A stretch of DNA of 64,000 nucleotides from Serratia proteamaculans (GTDB lineage Bacteria > Pseudomonadota > Gammaproteobacteria > Enterobacterales > Enterobacteriaceae), in the NCBI RefSeq assembly GCF_008830365.1, contig NZ_WBKI01000010.1:1-64000 (forward strand). The letters run 5' to 3'. Position numbers and translations under genes: made by a program. This document shows, in pieces, positions 1-8,301 of the stretch (position 1 is its first letter; the number at the start of each line of letters is the position of its first letter). The notes under the pieces are model-generated. The model was given only the letters and a program-made list of their open reading frames with translations. It was not told the DNA's origin and searched no databases.

Positions 1-86
1 GAACAACGCTTTAGCGTTGGCCCGCAGGGTGAGGCCTTTGGCCGAATAATCGAACCTGTTCGATGCAGAGTCCGTATCTCAGAAAG

Positions 87-110
87 CAAAAAACCCGCCA
101 TAGGCGGGTT
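87..110 (-). terminator. Duplicate of the tRNA-Phe terminator
   Basis: Stem AACCCGCC / GGCGGGTT with loop ATA, preceded on the plus strand by an A-run that reads as a U tract on the minus strand. It is identical to the terminator at 245-268 and belongs to the truncated left copy of the duplication. It would act as a second, backup stop for minus-strand transcripts from the tRNA. Confidence 0.75.
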
Positions 111-244
111 CTTCTAAAGATGGTGCCGGACTCGGACAACCGGCGTTTACGCCGTGTTGAACAACGCTTTAGCGTTGGCCCGCAGGGTGAGGCCTTTGGC
201 CGAATAATCGAACCTGTTCGATGCAGAGTCCGTATCTCAGAAAG

Positions 245-268
245 CAAAAAACCCGCCATAGGCGGGTT
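245..268 (-). terminator. Rho-independent terminator of tRNA-Phe
   Basis: Read on the minus strand, an 8-bp perfect GC-rich stem (positions 250-257 with 261-268) is followed by six U residues. It lies 10 bp after the encoded CCA end of the tRNA-Phe gene. Confidence 0.85.
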
Positions 269-278
269 CTTCTAAAGA

Positions 279-354
279 TGGTGCCCGGACTCGGAATCGA
301 ACCAAGGACACGGGGATTTTCAATCCCCTGCTCTACCGACTGAGCTATCCGGGC
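279..354 (-). tRNA. pheV: tRNA-Phe (anticodon GAA)
   Basis: The minus strand folds as a 76-nt tRNA. It has acceptor strand GCCCGGA, D-loop GCTCAGTCGGTAGAGC, anticodon stem-loop GGGGA-TTGAAAA-TCCCC with anticodon GAA, T-arm GGTTCGATTCC and an encoded CCA. The gene next to an ornithine decarboxylase matches the E. coli pheV-speC order, hence the symbol. This tRNA is a known integration site for mobile islands in enterobacteria; here only a partial 3' copy is seen downstream. Confidence 0.97.
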
Positions 355-364
355 AACGGGGCGC

Positions 365-393
365 ATTTAACCCTATTGGCCGGAAATCGTCAA
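365..393 (-). promoter_or_regulatory. Sigma-70 promoter of tRNA-Phe
   Basis: On the minus strand: -35 TTGACG (388-393), 17-bp spacer, -10 TTAAAT (365-370), then a GC-rich discriminator GCGCCCCGTT just before the mature tRNA. A GC-rich discriminator is typical of stringently controlled stable-RNA promoters (established knowledge); the match itself is seen in the sequence. Confidence 0.8.
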
Positions 394-697
394 TCGCTTT
401 CTATCACAAAGCCGATTGGTTGCTCTATTTTCACGCAATGGCCGGTGGGGCTGGCGGGCGACTGGAACCTGGTATAGCAATAAGTATGCAAAAAATCCGT
501 CTATTTATACCGTTTTGATTTTTCTTGTTTTTATTTTTAATCCATAATTAACAGCAGGTTATGTATTATCCTTTCATGATTAAATCAGCATAATTGTTAC
601 TTGAACCTCATAAAAAAACATGCAATCATTGCGCAAATTTTAGCAAGCTACGTCCCCTAACGGCGTTGGTGCTCATTTAAGTCAGAGGGTTGCAGGC

Positions 698-814
698 ATG
701 TCTGGTTTTGTTACTCAAGCGTCACTGCGCACCAGACATCAAATGATGCCGTCACTCCGCCGTTACCTTTCCCGAACGCAGTCCGTCAAAAACACCCAGC
801 CTGCCATGCGGTAA
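698..814 (+). CDS. Candidate 38-codon upstream ORF in the speC leader
   Basis: An ATG at 698 is preceded, with 8-nt spacing, by the purine-rich AGAGGG (684-689). The frame runs 38 codons to TAA at 812-814 and encodes a basic peptide rich in Arg, Gln and Ser (begins MSGFVTQASL, contains MPSLRRYLSR). E. coli speF is preceded by the short arrest peptide SpeFL, which senses ornithine. The present peptide shares at most a short M-P-x-[IL]-R-R motif with my memory of SpeFL. Function and even translation are inference. Confidence 0.3.
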   Translation: MSGFVTQASLRTRHQMMPSLRRYLSRTQSVKNTQPAMR

Positions 815-938
815 GGCTATCTGATGCTCGCTGTTAGACATTATTAAAAATAGAGCTGTGGTTCTGCTTTTACTGATGTCTATCGGACGCTGCCGATACC
901 AGTCCCCGATAGTTACCTGATAATCTTAGGAGAGTCAG

Positions 939-1025
939 CCGGTCACGTTTGCGCTTTATGCGCTAACGCCGGGCATCAATTTGCCGGGGTAACCTTTGTT
1001 ATCTCATCACCGTGCCCCATGGCAC
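939..1025 (+). promoter_or_regulatory. Structured 5' leader of speC
   Basis: Three hairpins lie just before speC. One is at 939-972 (CCGG outer pairs, then CGTTTGCGC / GCGCTAACG around TTTAT). A weaker one at 969-988 uses the same CCGG and so competes with the first. The third, at 1012-1025, is GTGCC-CCAT-GGCAC. Mutually exclusive pairing would suit an attenuation-like control, but no known riboswitch is recognised. The 704-bp stretch 355-1058 otherwise holds the tRNA promoter, the candidate upstream ORF and AT-rich DNA around 480-620 that probably contains the speC promoter. Confidence 0.35.
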
Positions 1026-1058
1026 ACCCTCATCCTTAACCGTTTGAGAGTTAGCACA

Positions 1059-3218
1059 ATGAAAGAATTGAAAATAGCCACCAGCGCCAGTTTGGTAGCC
1101 ACCATTGAAACGCTGCGCCAAATCGTTCGCGTAGAGCAAACGGACTATACCGATGTGGCCGCGTTAGTGGTGTCGGTCGACGACGTTAACGCAGGTATCC
1201 TGGCGCAGCTCAAAGCGACCGGGTTCGAGATCCCGACCTTTGTGGCGGTGGCAGGGGACGAGCATCTTTCCCCGGACTACCTGCCCTTGATCAGTGGCGT
1301 TTTTGCACTGGAAGGGGCCAGCAAGGCGTTCTATATGGCGCAGCTGGAAGCCGCCGCCGATGCCTACGAGCAGGCGCTGCTGCCGCCGTTTTTCAAAACG
1401 CTGAAAACCTATGTGGAAATGGAAAACTCAACCTTTGCCTGCCCGGGCCACCAGGGTGGGGAGTTCTTCCGTAAGCATCCGGCCGGCAGGAAGTTTTTTG
1501 AGTTCTACGGTGAAACGCTTTTTCGTTCTGACATGTGCAACGCCGACGTTAAGCTGGGTGATTTGTTGATCCACGAAGGCTCGGCCAAGGATGCGCAAAA
1601 GCATGCGGCACGGGTATTCAACGCCGATAAAACCTATTTCGTGCTTAACGGCACCTCGGCCGCCAATAAAGTGGTGACCAACGCGTTGCTGACCCGTGGT
1701 GACCTGGTGTTATTTGATCGCAACAACCATAAGTCCAACCACCACGGTGCGCTGATCCAGGCCGGGGCGACCCCAGTGTATCTGGAAACCGCACGTAACC
1801 CGTTTGGTTTTATCGGCGGCATTGATTCGCGCTGTTTTGATGAGCGTTACCTGCGCGAACAAATCCGTGAAGTGGCACCGGAGAGAGCCGATGCGGCCCG
1901 TCCGTTCCGCCTGGCGATCATTCAGTTGGGTACTTACGACGGCACCATCTATAACGCCCGCCAGGTGATCGACACCATCGGCCACCTATGTGACTACATC
2001 CTGTTTGACTCGGCCTGGGTAGGTTACGAAGGTTTTATCCCGATGCTGAAAGAGTGCTCGCCGCTGTTGCTGGAACTGGATGAACTGGATCCGGGTATCT
2101 TTGTTACCCAGTCGGTACACAAGCAGCAGGCCGGTTTTTCGCAGACTTCGCAGATCCACAAGAAAGACGACCACATCAAGGGCCAGAAGCGCCACTGCAA
2201 CCACAAGCACCTCAACAATGCTTTCATGCTGCATGCCTCGACCAGCCCGTTCTACCCGCTGTTTGCCGCGCTGGACGTTAACGCCAAGATGCATGCCGGG
2301 GCCGCCGGTCGCCGTATGTGGATGGACTGCGTGAAGCTGGGTATCGAGACGCGCAAACAACTGCTGGAACGCTGCTCGCAGCTCAGGCCGTTTGTTCCGC
2401 TGCAGGTGGCAGGGAAAAACTGGCAGGATTACGACACCGATCTGATCGCCAACGACGCGCGCTTCTTCGATTTTGTGCCGGAGGAGAAATGGCACGGCTT
2501 TGAAGGCTACGCGCAAGGCCAGTATCTGGTCGATCCGTGCAAACTGCTGCTGACCACCCCAGGTATAGACGCGGCCACCGGCCAGTACACCGAGTTTGGC
2601 GTGCCGGCCACCATTCTGGCCAACTTCCTGCGTGAGAACGGCATCGTGCCGGAGAAATGCGACCTCAACTCGATCCTGTTCCTGCTGACCCCGGCGGAAA
2701 ACCCGGCCAAGATGGAACAGTTGGTGGAGATGCTGGTGCAGTTCGAACGTTATGTGGAAGAAGACGCGCCGCTTAGCGTGGTGCTGCCAACGGTGTATCG
2801 CAAGAATGAACAGCGTTATCGCGGCTATACCCTGCGCCAGCTTTGCCAGGAAATGCACGATCTGTACGTCAGCTTTGACGTCAAACAGCTGCAGAAAGAG
2901 ATGTTCCGTCAGCGCCATTTCCCGCAGGTGATGATGAACCCACAGGACGCCAACGTGGAGTTTATTCGCGATAACGTCGAACTGGTGCCGATTGGTCAGG
3001 CGGAAGGGCGCATTGCGGCGGAAGGTGCATTGCCATATCCACCGGGCGTGCTGTGCGTGGTACCGGGAGAAGTGTGGGGCGGGGCGGTGCAGCGTTACTT
3101 CCTGGCGCTGGAGGACGGGATCAACCGGCTGCCGGGGTTCTCACCGGAGCTGCAGGGCGTGTATATCGAGAAAAAAGATCACGGCTGGAAGCGCATCTTC
3201 GGATATATGATCAAGTAA
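1059..3218 (+). CDS. speC: Ornithine decarboxylase
   Basis: PLP-dependent fold-type I decarboxylase (719 aa) that converts ornithine to putrescine in the cytoplasm, the first step of polyamine synthesis. An N-terminal wing domain (about residues 1-105) is followed by the PLP domain with HKQQAGFSQTS, where Lys355 is the expected Schiff-base lysine, and a C-terminal domain ending LQGVYIEKKDHG. The ATG at 1059 (MKELKIATS) is chosen over the in-frame upstream codon at 996 because it matches the family N-terminus and follows GAGAGTTAGCAC. The N-terminal segment looks partly like inducible SpeF (LPLISGVF), while the C-terminus and the tRNA-Phe neighbour indicate SpeC. A terminator follows. Confidence 0.95.
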   Translation: MKELKIATSASLVATIETLRQIVRVEQTDYTDVAALVVSVDDVNAGILAQLKATGFEIPTFVAVAGDEHLSPDYLPLISGVFALEGASKAFYMAQLEAAADAYEQALLPPFFKTLKTYVEMENSTFACPGHQGGEFFRKHPAGRKFFEFYGETLFRSDMCNADVKLGDLLIHEGSAKDAQKHAARVFNADKTYFVLNGTSAANKVVTNALLTRGDLVLFDRNNHKSNHHGALIQAGATPVYLETARNPFGFIGGIDSRCFDERYLREQIREVAPERADAARPFRLAIIQLGTYDGTIYNARQVIDTIGHLCDYILFDSAWVGYEGFIPMLKECSPLLLELDELDPGIFVTQSVHKQQAGFSQTSQIHKKDDHIKGQKRHCNHKHLNNAFMLHASTSPFYPLFAALDVNAKMHAGAAGRRMWMDCVKLGIETRKQLLERCSQLRPFVPLQVAGKNWQDYDTDLIANDARFFDFVPEEKWHGFEGYAQGQYLVDPCKLLLTTPGIDAATGQYTEFGVPATILANFLRENGIVPEKCDLNSILFLLTPAENPAKMEQLVEMLVQFERYVEEDAPLSVVLPTVYRKNEQRYRGYTLRQLCQEMHDLYVSFDVKQLQKEMFRQRHFPQVMMNPQDANVEFIRDNVELVPIGQAEGRIAAEGALPYPPGVLCVVPGEVWGGAVQRYFLALEDGINRLPGFSPELQGVYIEKKDHGWKRIFGYMIK

Positions 3219-3226
3219 TAGATTTG

Positions 3227-3250
3227 AGCGGCCCACAGGGGCCGCTTTTA
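3227..3250 (+). terminator. Terminator of speC
   Basis: Perfect stem AGCGGCCC / GGGCCGCT with loop ACA, followed by TTTTA, 9 bp after the speC stop codon. Confidence 0.8.
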
Positions 3251-3325
3251 AATCATCCCGACCCAGGATGACAAAGCTGTGTGGTGGCACTACCTTTTAG
3301 GTAAAAGCCACGGGGCCGGAATAAG

Positions 3326-4441
3326 ATGATGAAAGAAGAGGGTAATATCGAGTGGGTTGGCCGAGAGAAAAGACGTTCAACGCTGCGGAATTTTAACTGG
3401 TTCTTATTGGTTAATGTGCTGCTGGCGTTCTATCTGCTGCTTCAGCGTGCTCAAACGTTCGGTGAGCGCTCTCTGAGTTCTCTGTTACGTGGTGCGCCGG
3501 CGATCTGCGGTGTGGTATTGCTGTCGGCCCTGTCTTTTGTCGCGATCCGTCAGTTGGCTGCCAGGGGGAAGTTGGCGTCCTGGCGTGGTGCGGTGGTTTG
3601 CACTGCGTTGCTGGCACTGTGCTGGTGCGGCGTTTTTCACCATCTGATTGTCAGCGACAGTATTAATCTGCTTTACCCGTTAACACTCGGCCTGCTGTTT
3701 TCTTCTCTGATCGCTTTTTATCTGTCCCCACGGCTGTTTTTCCTGTTCAGCATTCCGGTGCTGCTGGTGGCGATTGCCGAAAATATTTTTATCCACAGCG
3801 CTTTTTCGCTGGTGAACCTGATCTCCTATGCGCTGATGCTGTTTCTGATTTATTCGGCACAGAGCCGGCTGGAGCAATGGTTCCAACTGGCGATTGAGCG
3901 CGAGCAGGAAAACAAACGGCTGATTGAGCGCCTGAGCAAGCTGGCACACCGCGATCCGCTGACCGGCATCGCCAACCGGCGCTATTTCGACACCTACTTT
4001 GATGCGGTTCTGCTGCGGGAATCGACCCTGCAGGCGCCGTTTTCCCTGATCCTGCTAGACGTCGATTTTTTCAAAAAATACAACGACCATTATGGTCATC
4101 AGCAGGGGGATGAGTGCCTGATCCGCCTGGCGGCCTGTCTGGAGAGTGCTACCCGGCGTTCGCAGGATCTGGTAGCCCGCTATGGCGGTGAGGAATTTAT
4201 TATCCTGCTGCCAAAATCCGAAGCGCGTGAAGCGGCACAGGTGGCGAGGAGGATAGAAGGGTTGCTCGCCGGTCTGGCGATGCCGCATGCGGATTCTGAA
4301 GTGGCGCAATGGGTGACGGTAAGTCAGGGGGTTGCGCAATGGCAACCGGGACAGAACCGTGAACAACTGCTGGCAGCTGCCGATCAGGCTCTGTATCGCG
4401 CCAAGGAACTGGGTCGTAATGGCTACAGCATTGCTTCGTGA
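3326..4441 (+). CDS. Membrane-bound diguanylate cyclase (GGDEF)
   Basis: Predicted inner-membrane protein of 371 aa. Six hydrophobic segments fill about residues 24-185, a short coiled linker follows (EREQENKRLIERLSKLAHRD), then a GGDEF domain with DPLTGIANRR, DVDFFKKYND and the active-site signature GGEEF (287-291). The inhibitory RxxD motif is present as RSQD (278-281), exactly five residues before GGEEF. The enzyme should therefore make cyclic di-GMP from GTP and be subject to product inhibition. ATG at 3326 and 3329 are both possible. It sits alone between terminators; in E. coli K-12 nupG occupies roughly this place, so this is an accessory or lineage-specific gene. The signal it senses is unknown. 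Confidence 0.88.
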   Translation: MMKEEGNIEWVGREKRRSTLRNFNWFLLVNVLLAFYLLLQRAQTFGERSLSSLLRGAPAICGVVLLSALSFVAIRQLAARGKLASWRGAVVCTALLALCWCGVFHHLIVSDSINLLYPLTLGLLFSSLIAFYLSPRLFFLFSIPVLLVAIAENIFIHSAFSLVNLISYALMLFLIYSAQSRLEQWFQLAIEREQENKRLIERLSKLAHRDPLTGIANRRYFDTYFDAVLLRESTLQAPFSLILLDVDFFKKYNDHYGHQQGDECLIRLAACLESATRRSQDLVARYGGEEFIILLPKSEAREAAQVARRIEGLLAGLAMPHADSEVAQWVTVSQGVAQWQPGQNREQLLAAADQALYRAKELGRNGYSIAS

Positions 4442-4448
4442 TGCTGGT

Positions 4449-4479
4449 GGTCAGGGCGACGGGAGAGATCGCCCTGACC
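4449..4479. terminator. Bidirectional hairpin between dgc and mltC
   Basis: An 11-bp perfect stem GGTCAGGGCGA / TCGCCCTGACC with a 9-nt loop sits between two convergent genes. No clear U tract follows on either strand, so termination may be weak or factor-assisted. Confidence 0.55.
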
Positions 4480-4486
4480 AGGGGGA

Positions 4487-5563
4487 TTAACGGCGTCGAT
4501 AACTCTTCTGCGCGTTGTTCACCTTCACCAGATAGCGGCGCGATTCACCGGCCGGATGCTTGGTGGTCAACGTCTGGTAGACGTCGCCCGGCTGCATGCC
4601 GTTGATAATGCCGACCGCACGGGTTCGGTCACTGGAGAACACTCGCAGCACGCTGCCCGCCCCGCCGTTATAGGCGGTGATCACCGCGTAGCGACGTGAG
4701 GTTGGGTTCTGAATGCCCCCTAAATAGTTATTCTGCAAAATGGCCAGATAGGCGGTGCCGGTGTCGATATTGTTCTCGGGATCGAACAGGTAACTGCGGC
4801 TTGGTTTGCCCCATTTCCCGCGCATCTGGAACACGTCTTTACCGGCGGTGTGCTGTACTACCTGCATCAGGCCCAGCGCATCCGAACCACTCACCGCATA
4901 CGGGTTAAAGCTCGATTCGGTCTGCATGATCGCCAGGATCAGCGACTCTTCCACCCCGTACTTCTCGGACGCCTTGCGGACCATCGGCAGGTATTTATGC
5001 GCACGCTTGTCCAGGTGGTTCGGCACCAATTGAATGGTGACCGAGTAAATCACGTGCAGGCCGGAGGTGCGCTTTTGCAGTTTGCTCTGCACCAGATAGT
5101 CGGCAAAGTGCGCCGCACGCCATTCCCAGCGGATCGGCGCGCCTTTGTTATCCAGCACCTGGCCGTACAGGAACGGCTCTTTACTGATCTGGATATCGTT
5201 GACGTCGGAATAGAGGTCGATAGAACCCGGATCGTCACCCATCAGCAAGGTGCTGATAATCGCCTGACGCAGGTGGGCGGCAGGATCGGTGGTGGCGATG
5301 GTTTCAATGGTGATGGCACCAGAATCAAAGTTGATATGGCTACGGGTTTGATACTGATCGGTGTATTTGACGTAATCTTTTGGCCCGGCGATCAGAACTT
5401 CGTTCAGACCCCAGATATTCTCGATGTTGTGGGCGAATTGGCCCATCAGGATCTCAAAGCCGTTGGTGTCTTTGACCAGGGCTTCGTTGACTTCGGTACT
5501 TTTTTTGCCGGAACAGGAAATCAGTAAAGGCGCTATTACTAGCAAAGCTAAAATTTTCTTCAT
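4487..5563 (-). CDS. mltC: Membrane-bound lytic murein transglycosylase C
   Basis: Outer-membrane lipoprotein (358 aa) that cleaves the glycan strands of peptidoglycan to 1,6-anhydromuropeptides. It has a lipoprotein signal with lipobox LLISC (Cys17 lipidated, +2 Ser favouring the outer membrane), a domain of about residues 35-190 typical of MltC, and a C-terminal SLT/lysozyme-like domain with MQTESSFNP (Glu216 as catalytic acid), ALGLMQVVQ and TAYNGGAGS. It is the last gene of the mutY-yggX-mltC run, the usual order in enterobacteria. Length and order agree with the E. coli gene. Confidence 0.97.
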   Translation of the reverse strand: MKKILALLVIAPLLISCSGKKSTEVNEALVKDTNGFEILMGQFAHNIENIWGLNEVLIAGPKDYVKYTDQYQTRSHINFDSGAITIETIATTDPAAHLRQAIISTLLMGDDPGSIDLYSDVNDIQISKEPFLYGQVLDNKGAPIRWEWRAAHFADYLVQSKLQKRTSGLHVIYSVTIQLVPNHLDKRAHKYLPMVRKASEKYGVEESLILAIMQTESSFNPYAVSGSDALGLMQVVQHTAGKDVFQMRGKWGKPSRSYLFDPENNIDTGTAYLAILQNNYLGGIQNPTSRRYAVITAYNGGAGSVLRVFSSDRTRAVGIINGMQPGDVYQTLTTKHPAGESRRYLVKVNNAQKSYRRR

Positions 5564-5618
5564 CTTAAAGCCGTATACGAGAAGTATTGAAGAGGGCCAG
5601 CGCCTGGCCCCAACAGCG

Positions 5619-5891
5619 TTATTCGCTCGGTGGCGTATAGCCTTCGATGTGCACGTCGTGCCCTTCGAACAGGAACTTGATCATTTCCGCTTCCAGCAGT
5701 TTGCGGTCATCCACGTTCATCATGTTCAGTTTTTTCTCGTTGATCAGCATGGTTTGTTTTTTCATCCATTCTGCCCAGGCTTCCTTCGAGATCTCGTTAT
5801 AGATGCGTTTGCCGACTTCCCCTGGATAAAGCTGGAAATCCTGTCCTTCAGCGTCGCGCTGCAGGAAGGTACAAAAAATGGTTCTGCTCAT
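5619..5891 (-). CDS. yggX: Fe(2+)-trafficking / oxidative damage protection protein YggX
   Basis: Small cytoplasmic protein (90 aa) of the YggX family, implicated in iron handling and protection of Fe-S clusters from oxidative damage. The family signature is clear at the N-terminus ([11 protein letters not shown], with the conserved Cys7) and in the middle ([19 protein letters not shown]). It lies 20 bp downstream of mutY, whose product is an Fe-S enzyme, and SoxS control of this gene is known in E. coli. No SoxS box was identified here. Confidence 0.96.
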   Translation of the reverse strand: MSRTIFCTFLQRDAEGQDFQLYPGEVGKRIYNEISKEAWAEWMKKQTMLINEKKLNMMNVDDRKLLEAEMIKFLFEGHDVHIEGYTPPSE

Positions 5892-5911
5892 GCTAATTCC
5901 TCATATTTAGG

Positions 5912-6976
5912 CTATAAACCCTGCTGGCGTGGGGACTGTTTTGCCAACTGTTGCAACAGGCGGTCAACCGGCGCTGCCAGCCCGACAGATGGTGGCTGCG
6001 CTAAGTTATACCAGAGACCGACGCCCTCATCCATGCTGGTGCCTACCTCGTTCATTTCCAGCCAGACAGGCACGATATCCAGATGGAAATGACTGAAAGT
6101 ATGACGAAATGCGGTCAACTGCTGTTGGCGATTGTTGTTCAGACCGCGTTGTTGCAACCAGAGTTCCATCTCTTCGCGCTCGCTAAACTGCGGGAAGCAG
6201 AATAATCCGCCCCACAAGCCGACGGCCGGCCGCTGTTCCAGCCAGGCTCGCTCGCCCTGTTGCAGTAATAAAAAGTAAGCGGTTTTTTCCGGCAGCGTCT
6301 GCTTGGGCTTTTTACCGGGGTATTTCGCCCAGCTGTGATGGGCGTAGGCGATGCAGCCGAGGCTGAGTGGACACAGCTCGCACTTGGGTTTGGAACGGGT
6401 GCAGACCATCGCCCCCAGATCCATCATCGCCTGATTGAACTGGCCGACGCCCTGTGCCGGGGTGACGTCTTCACTGATCTGCCACAGCCGGTTTTCGACG
6501 TCTTTCTTGCCTGGCCAGCCTTCGACCGCATAGCAGCGGGCCAACACGCGTTTCACGTTGCCGTCGAGGATGGGGTAATGCTGGCCGAGCGCCAATGACA
6601 GCACCGCACCCGCCGTTGAGCGGCCAATACCGGGCAGGGCGTGGATTTCTTCAAAGGTTGTCGGGAACTCGCCGCCGTGCTGTGCGACAATGGCCTGCGC
6701 CGCCTTGTGCAGGTTGCGGGCACGGGCGTAGTAGCCCAGGCCGGTCCACAGGTGCAGCACTTCGTCCAGCGGTGCTTCTGCCAGCGCACGCACGTTGGGA
6801 AAACGTGCCATAAAGCGCTGAAAATACGGGATCACGGTGGCAACCTGAGTTTGTTGCAACATGACCTCAGAGAGCCATACTTGATAGGCGGTCTTATCAA
6901 GCTGCCACGGCAGGGTTTTACGGCCATAACGCTGGTACCAGTCAAGCACCACCTGTGCGAACTGTTGTGCTTGCAT
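5912..6976 (-). CDS. mutY: A/G-specific adenine DNA glycosylase
   Basis: Base-excision repair glycosylase (354 aa) that removes adenine mispaired with 8-oxoguanine. It has a HhH-GPD domain with catalytic Glu37 (SEVMLQQTQ) and Asp138 (PILDGNVKR), a [4Fe-4S] loop C-x6-C-x2-C-x5-C ([17 protein letters not shown]) and a C-terminal NUDIX-like domain that recognises 8-oxoG. The start MQAQQF is chosen by alignment with the family; a tandem ATG three bases upstream (6979) is an alternative, and the longer frame to 7027 is not supported. First gene of the mutY-yggX-mltC run, divergent from trmB. Confidence 0.96.
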   Translation of the reverse strand: MQAQQFAQVVLDWYQRYGRKTLPWQLDKTAYQVWLSEVMLQQTQVATVIPYFQRFMARFPNVRALAEAPLDEVLHLWTGLGYYARARNLHKAAQAIVAQHGGEFPTTFEEIHALPGIGRSTAGAVLSLALGQHYPILDGNVKRVLARCYAVEGWPGKKDVENRLWQISEDVTPAQGVGQFNQAMMDLGAMVCTRSKPKCELCPLSLGCIAYAHHSWAKYPGKKPKQTLPEKTAYFLLLQQGERAWLEQRPAVGLWGGLFCFPQFSEREEMELWLQQRGLNNNRQQQLTAFRHTFSHFHLDIVPVWLEMNEVGTSMDEGVGLWYNLAQPPSVGLAAPVDRLLQQLAKQSPRQQGL

Positions 6977-7159
6977 CATAATAAGCAGCTTCGATATCCG
7001 GCAGAAAATGAAGCGCGATTGCAGCATAGAGTCATGATGCTGTAAACCGGAACTTTCCGACGTCGCACGGCAGGTACATTAGATGAACACTTGCTAAACC
7101 AATGTATCTTTGCATAATGCGCGTTTCCCTAAATAGCAGCCAAACAGACAGAAAGCACT

Positions 7160-7879
7160 ATGATTAATGACGTCATCTCCCCAGAATTTGATGAGAACGG
7201 CCGTGCGATGCGCCGTATCCGCAGTTTTGTCCGCCGCCAGGGGCGGTTGACCAAAGGCCAGCAGCACGCGCTGGACAACTATTGGCCGGTGATGGGCGTG
7301 GAGTATCAGGCTGAACCTGTCGATATCACCGCACTGTTTGGGCGCGATGCGCCGACCGTGCTGGAGATCGGTTTTGGCATGGGTGCCTCGCTGGTGACCA
7401 TGGCGGGCCATAACCCGCAGCAGAATTTCTTGGGGATTGAAGTACATTCGCCGGGCGTGGGTGCCTGTCTGGCCGATGCTACCGAAGCGGAACTGAGCAA
7501 CCTGCGCGTGATGTGTCACGACGCGGTTGAGGTGTTAGAGAATATGATCCCGGACGGGTCGCTGGACATGGTGCAGCTGTTCTTCCCCGATCCGTGGCAC
7601 AAAGCTCGCCACAATAAACGTCGCATCGTACAGACGCCGTTTGTTGAACTGGTGCAGCGCAAATTGAAAGTCGGCGGCGTATTCCATATGGCCACCGACT
7701 GGCAGCCTTACGCAGAACATATGTTAGAGGTTATGAACGGGATCTCAGGCTATCGTAATCTTTCCAGCGATAATGATTACGTGCCTCGTCCGGATTCACG
7801 CCCACTGACAAAATTTGAATTACGCGGCCAGCGTCTGGGACATGGCGTTTGGGATTTGATGTTTGAGAGGAAAGAATAA
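7160..7879 (+). CDS. trmB: tRNA (guanine-N7)-methyltransferase
   Basis: SAM-dependent methyltransferase (239 aa) that forms m7G46 in the variable loop of many tRNAs. The Rossmann SAM-binding motif [10 protein letters not shown], the [10 protein letters not shown] strand and the catalytic-site motif [17 protein letters not shown] are all present. The N-terminus [13 protein letters not shown] and the C-terminus [11 protein letters not shown] match the enterobacterial protein. The stop overlaps the yggL start by one base (TAATG), so the two are probably translationally coupled. Confidence 0.97.
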   Translation: MINDVISPEFDENGRAMRRIRSFVRRQGRLTKGQQHALDNYWPVMGVEYQAEPVDITALFGRDAPTVLEIGFGMGASLVTMAGHNPQQNFLGIEVHSPGVGACLADATEAELSNLRVMCHDAVEVLENMIPDGSLDMVQLFFPDPWHKARHNKRRIVQTPFVELVQRKLKVGGVFHMATDWQPYAEHMLEVMNGISGYRNLSSDNDYVPRPDSRPLTKFELRGQRLGHGVWDLMFERKE

Positions 7880-8205
7880 TGGCTAAGAACCGCAGTCGTC
7901 GTTTACGTAAAAAGTTACACATTGAAGAGTTTCAGGAGCTGGGTTTCTCCGTAGCATGGCGTTTTGCCGAAGGCACCGCGGTTGAAGATATCGACAGCAC
8001 GCTGGACGCTTTCATCGACGAAGTGATCGAGCCGAACGGTATGGCGTTTGACGGCAGTGGCTATCTGCAGTGGGAAGGTTTGATCTGCCTGCAGACTATC
8101 GGTCATTGCACCGATGAACAGCGCGAACTGGTCAAAAAATGGCTGGAAGCGCGTAAACTGACCGACGTTAAGGTTAGCGATCTGTTCGATATCTGGTGGG
8201 ACTGA
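7879..8205 (+). CDS. yggL: YggL family protein (DUF469)
   Basis: Cytoplasmic protein of 108 aa with the DUF469 layout: a basic N-terminus (NRSRRLRKKLH), then GFSVAWRF, and a C-terminal aromatic end DLFDIWWD. E. coli YggL is known to associate with ribosomes (50S); the precise role is not settled. It starts within the stop codon of trmB and is followed by a terminator, so the pair forms one transcription unit. Confidence 0.93.
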   Translation: MAKNRSRRLRKKLHIEEFQELGFSVAWRFAEGTAVEDIDSTLDAFIDEVIEPNGMAFDGSGYLQWEGLICLQTIGHCTDEQRELVKKWLEARKLTDVKVSDLFDIWWD

Positions 8206-8256
8206 TTTCCCCAGCCCGATCGGCGCGGCCCGGGGCCGCGCCAGCTTATTGATTTT

Positions 8257-8284
8257 AAGGTGCCTTAACGGCACCTTTATTTTG
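8257..8284 (+). terminator. Terminator of trmB-yggL
   Basis: Stem AAGGTGCC / GGCACCTT around TTAAC, followed by TATTTT. A second GC-rich hairpin GGCGCGGCCC / GGGGCCGCGCC lies just upstream (8222-8242). Confidence 0.85.
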
Positions 8285-8301
8285 TCCGGAGTGTGACCGC
8301 G

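Larger units (their letters stand above)
1..295. repeat. Tandem duplication of the tRNA-Phe 3' flank (period 158 bp)
   Basis: Bases 1-136 recur at 159-295 with an offset of exactly 158. The right copy continues into the intact tRNA-Phe gene. The left copy keeps only the last ~16 nt of the tRNA (TGGTGCCGGACTCGGA, with one C missing from the CCC run) and then diverges into a 22-bp spacer containing the hairpin CGGCG-TTTA-CGCCG (141-154). Both copies carry the same terminator hairpin, and each has a short palindrome AACGCTTTAGCGTT (163-176 in the right copy). The left copy starts at or before the window edge, so further copies may exist upstream. Confidence 0.9.

Noticed and set aside
11..366. 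Short open frames over the tRNA-Phe locus
   Set aside because: They read through the tRNA and its duplicated flank and repeat the same residues because of the 158-bp duplication; no protein gene is expected there.
876..920. 14-codon ORF before speC
   Set aside because: No Shine-Dalgarno sequence precedes its ATG; the 38-codon ORF at 698 is better supported.
921..960. AGGAGAG in the speC leader as a ribosome site or a manganese (yybP-ykoY) riboswitch
   Set aside because: No start codon lies at a usable distance. The resemblance to the riboswitch core is short, and the downstream gene is not a metal exporter.
1986..2918. 310-codon minus-strand frame
   Set aside because: Antisense shadow of speC.
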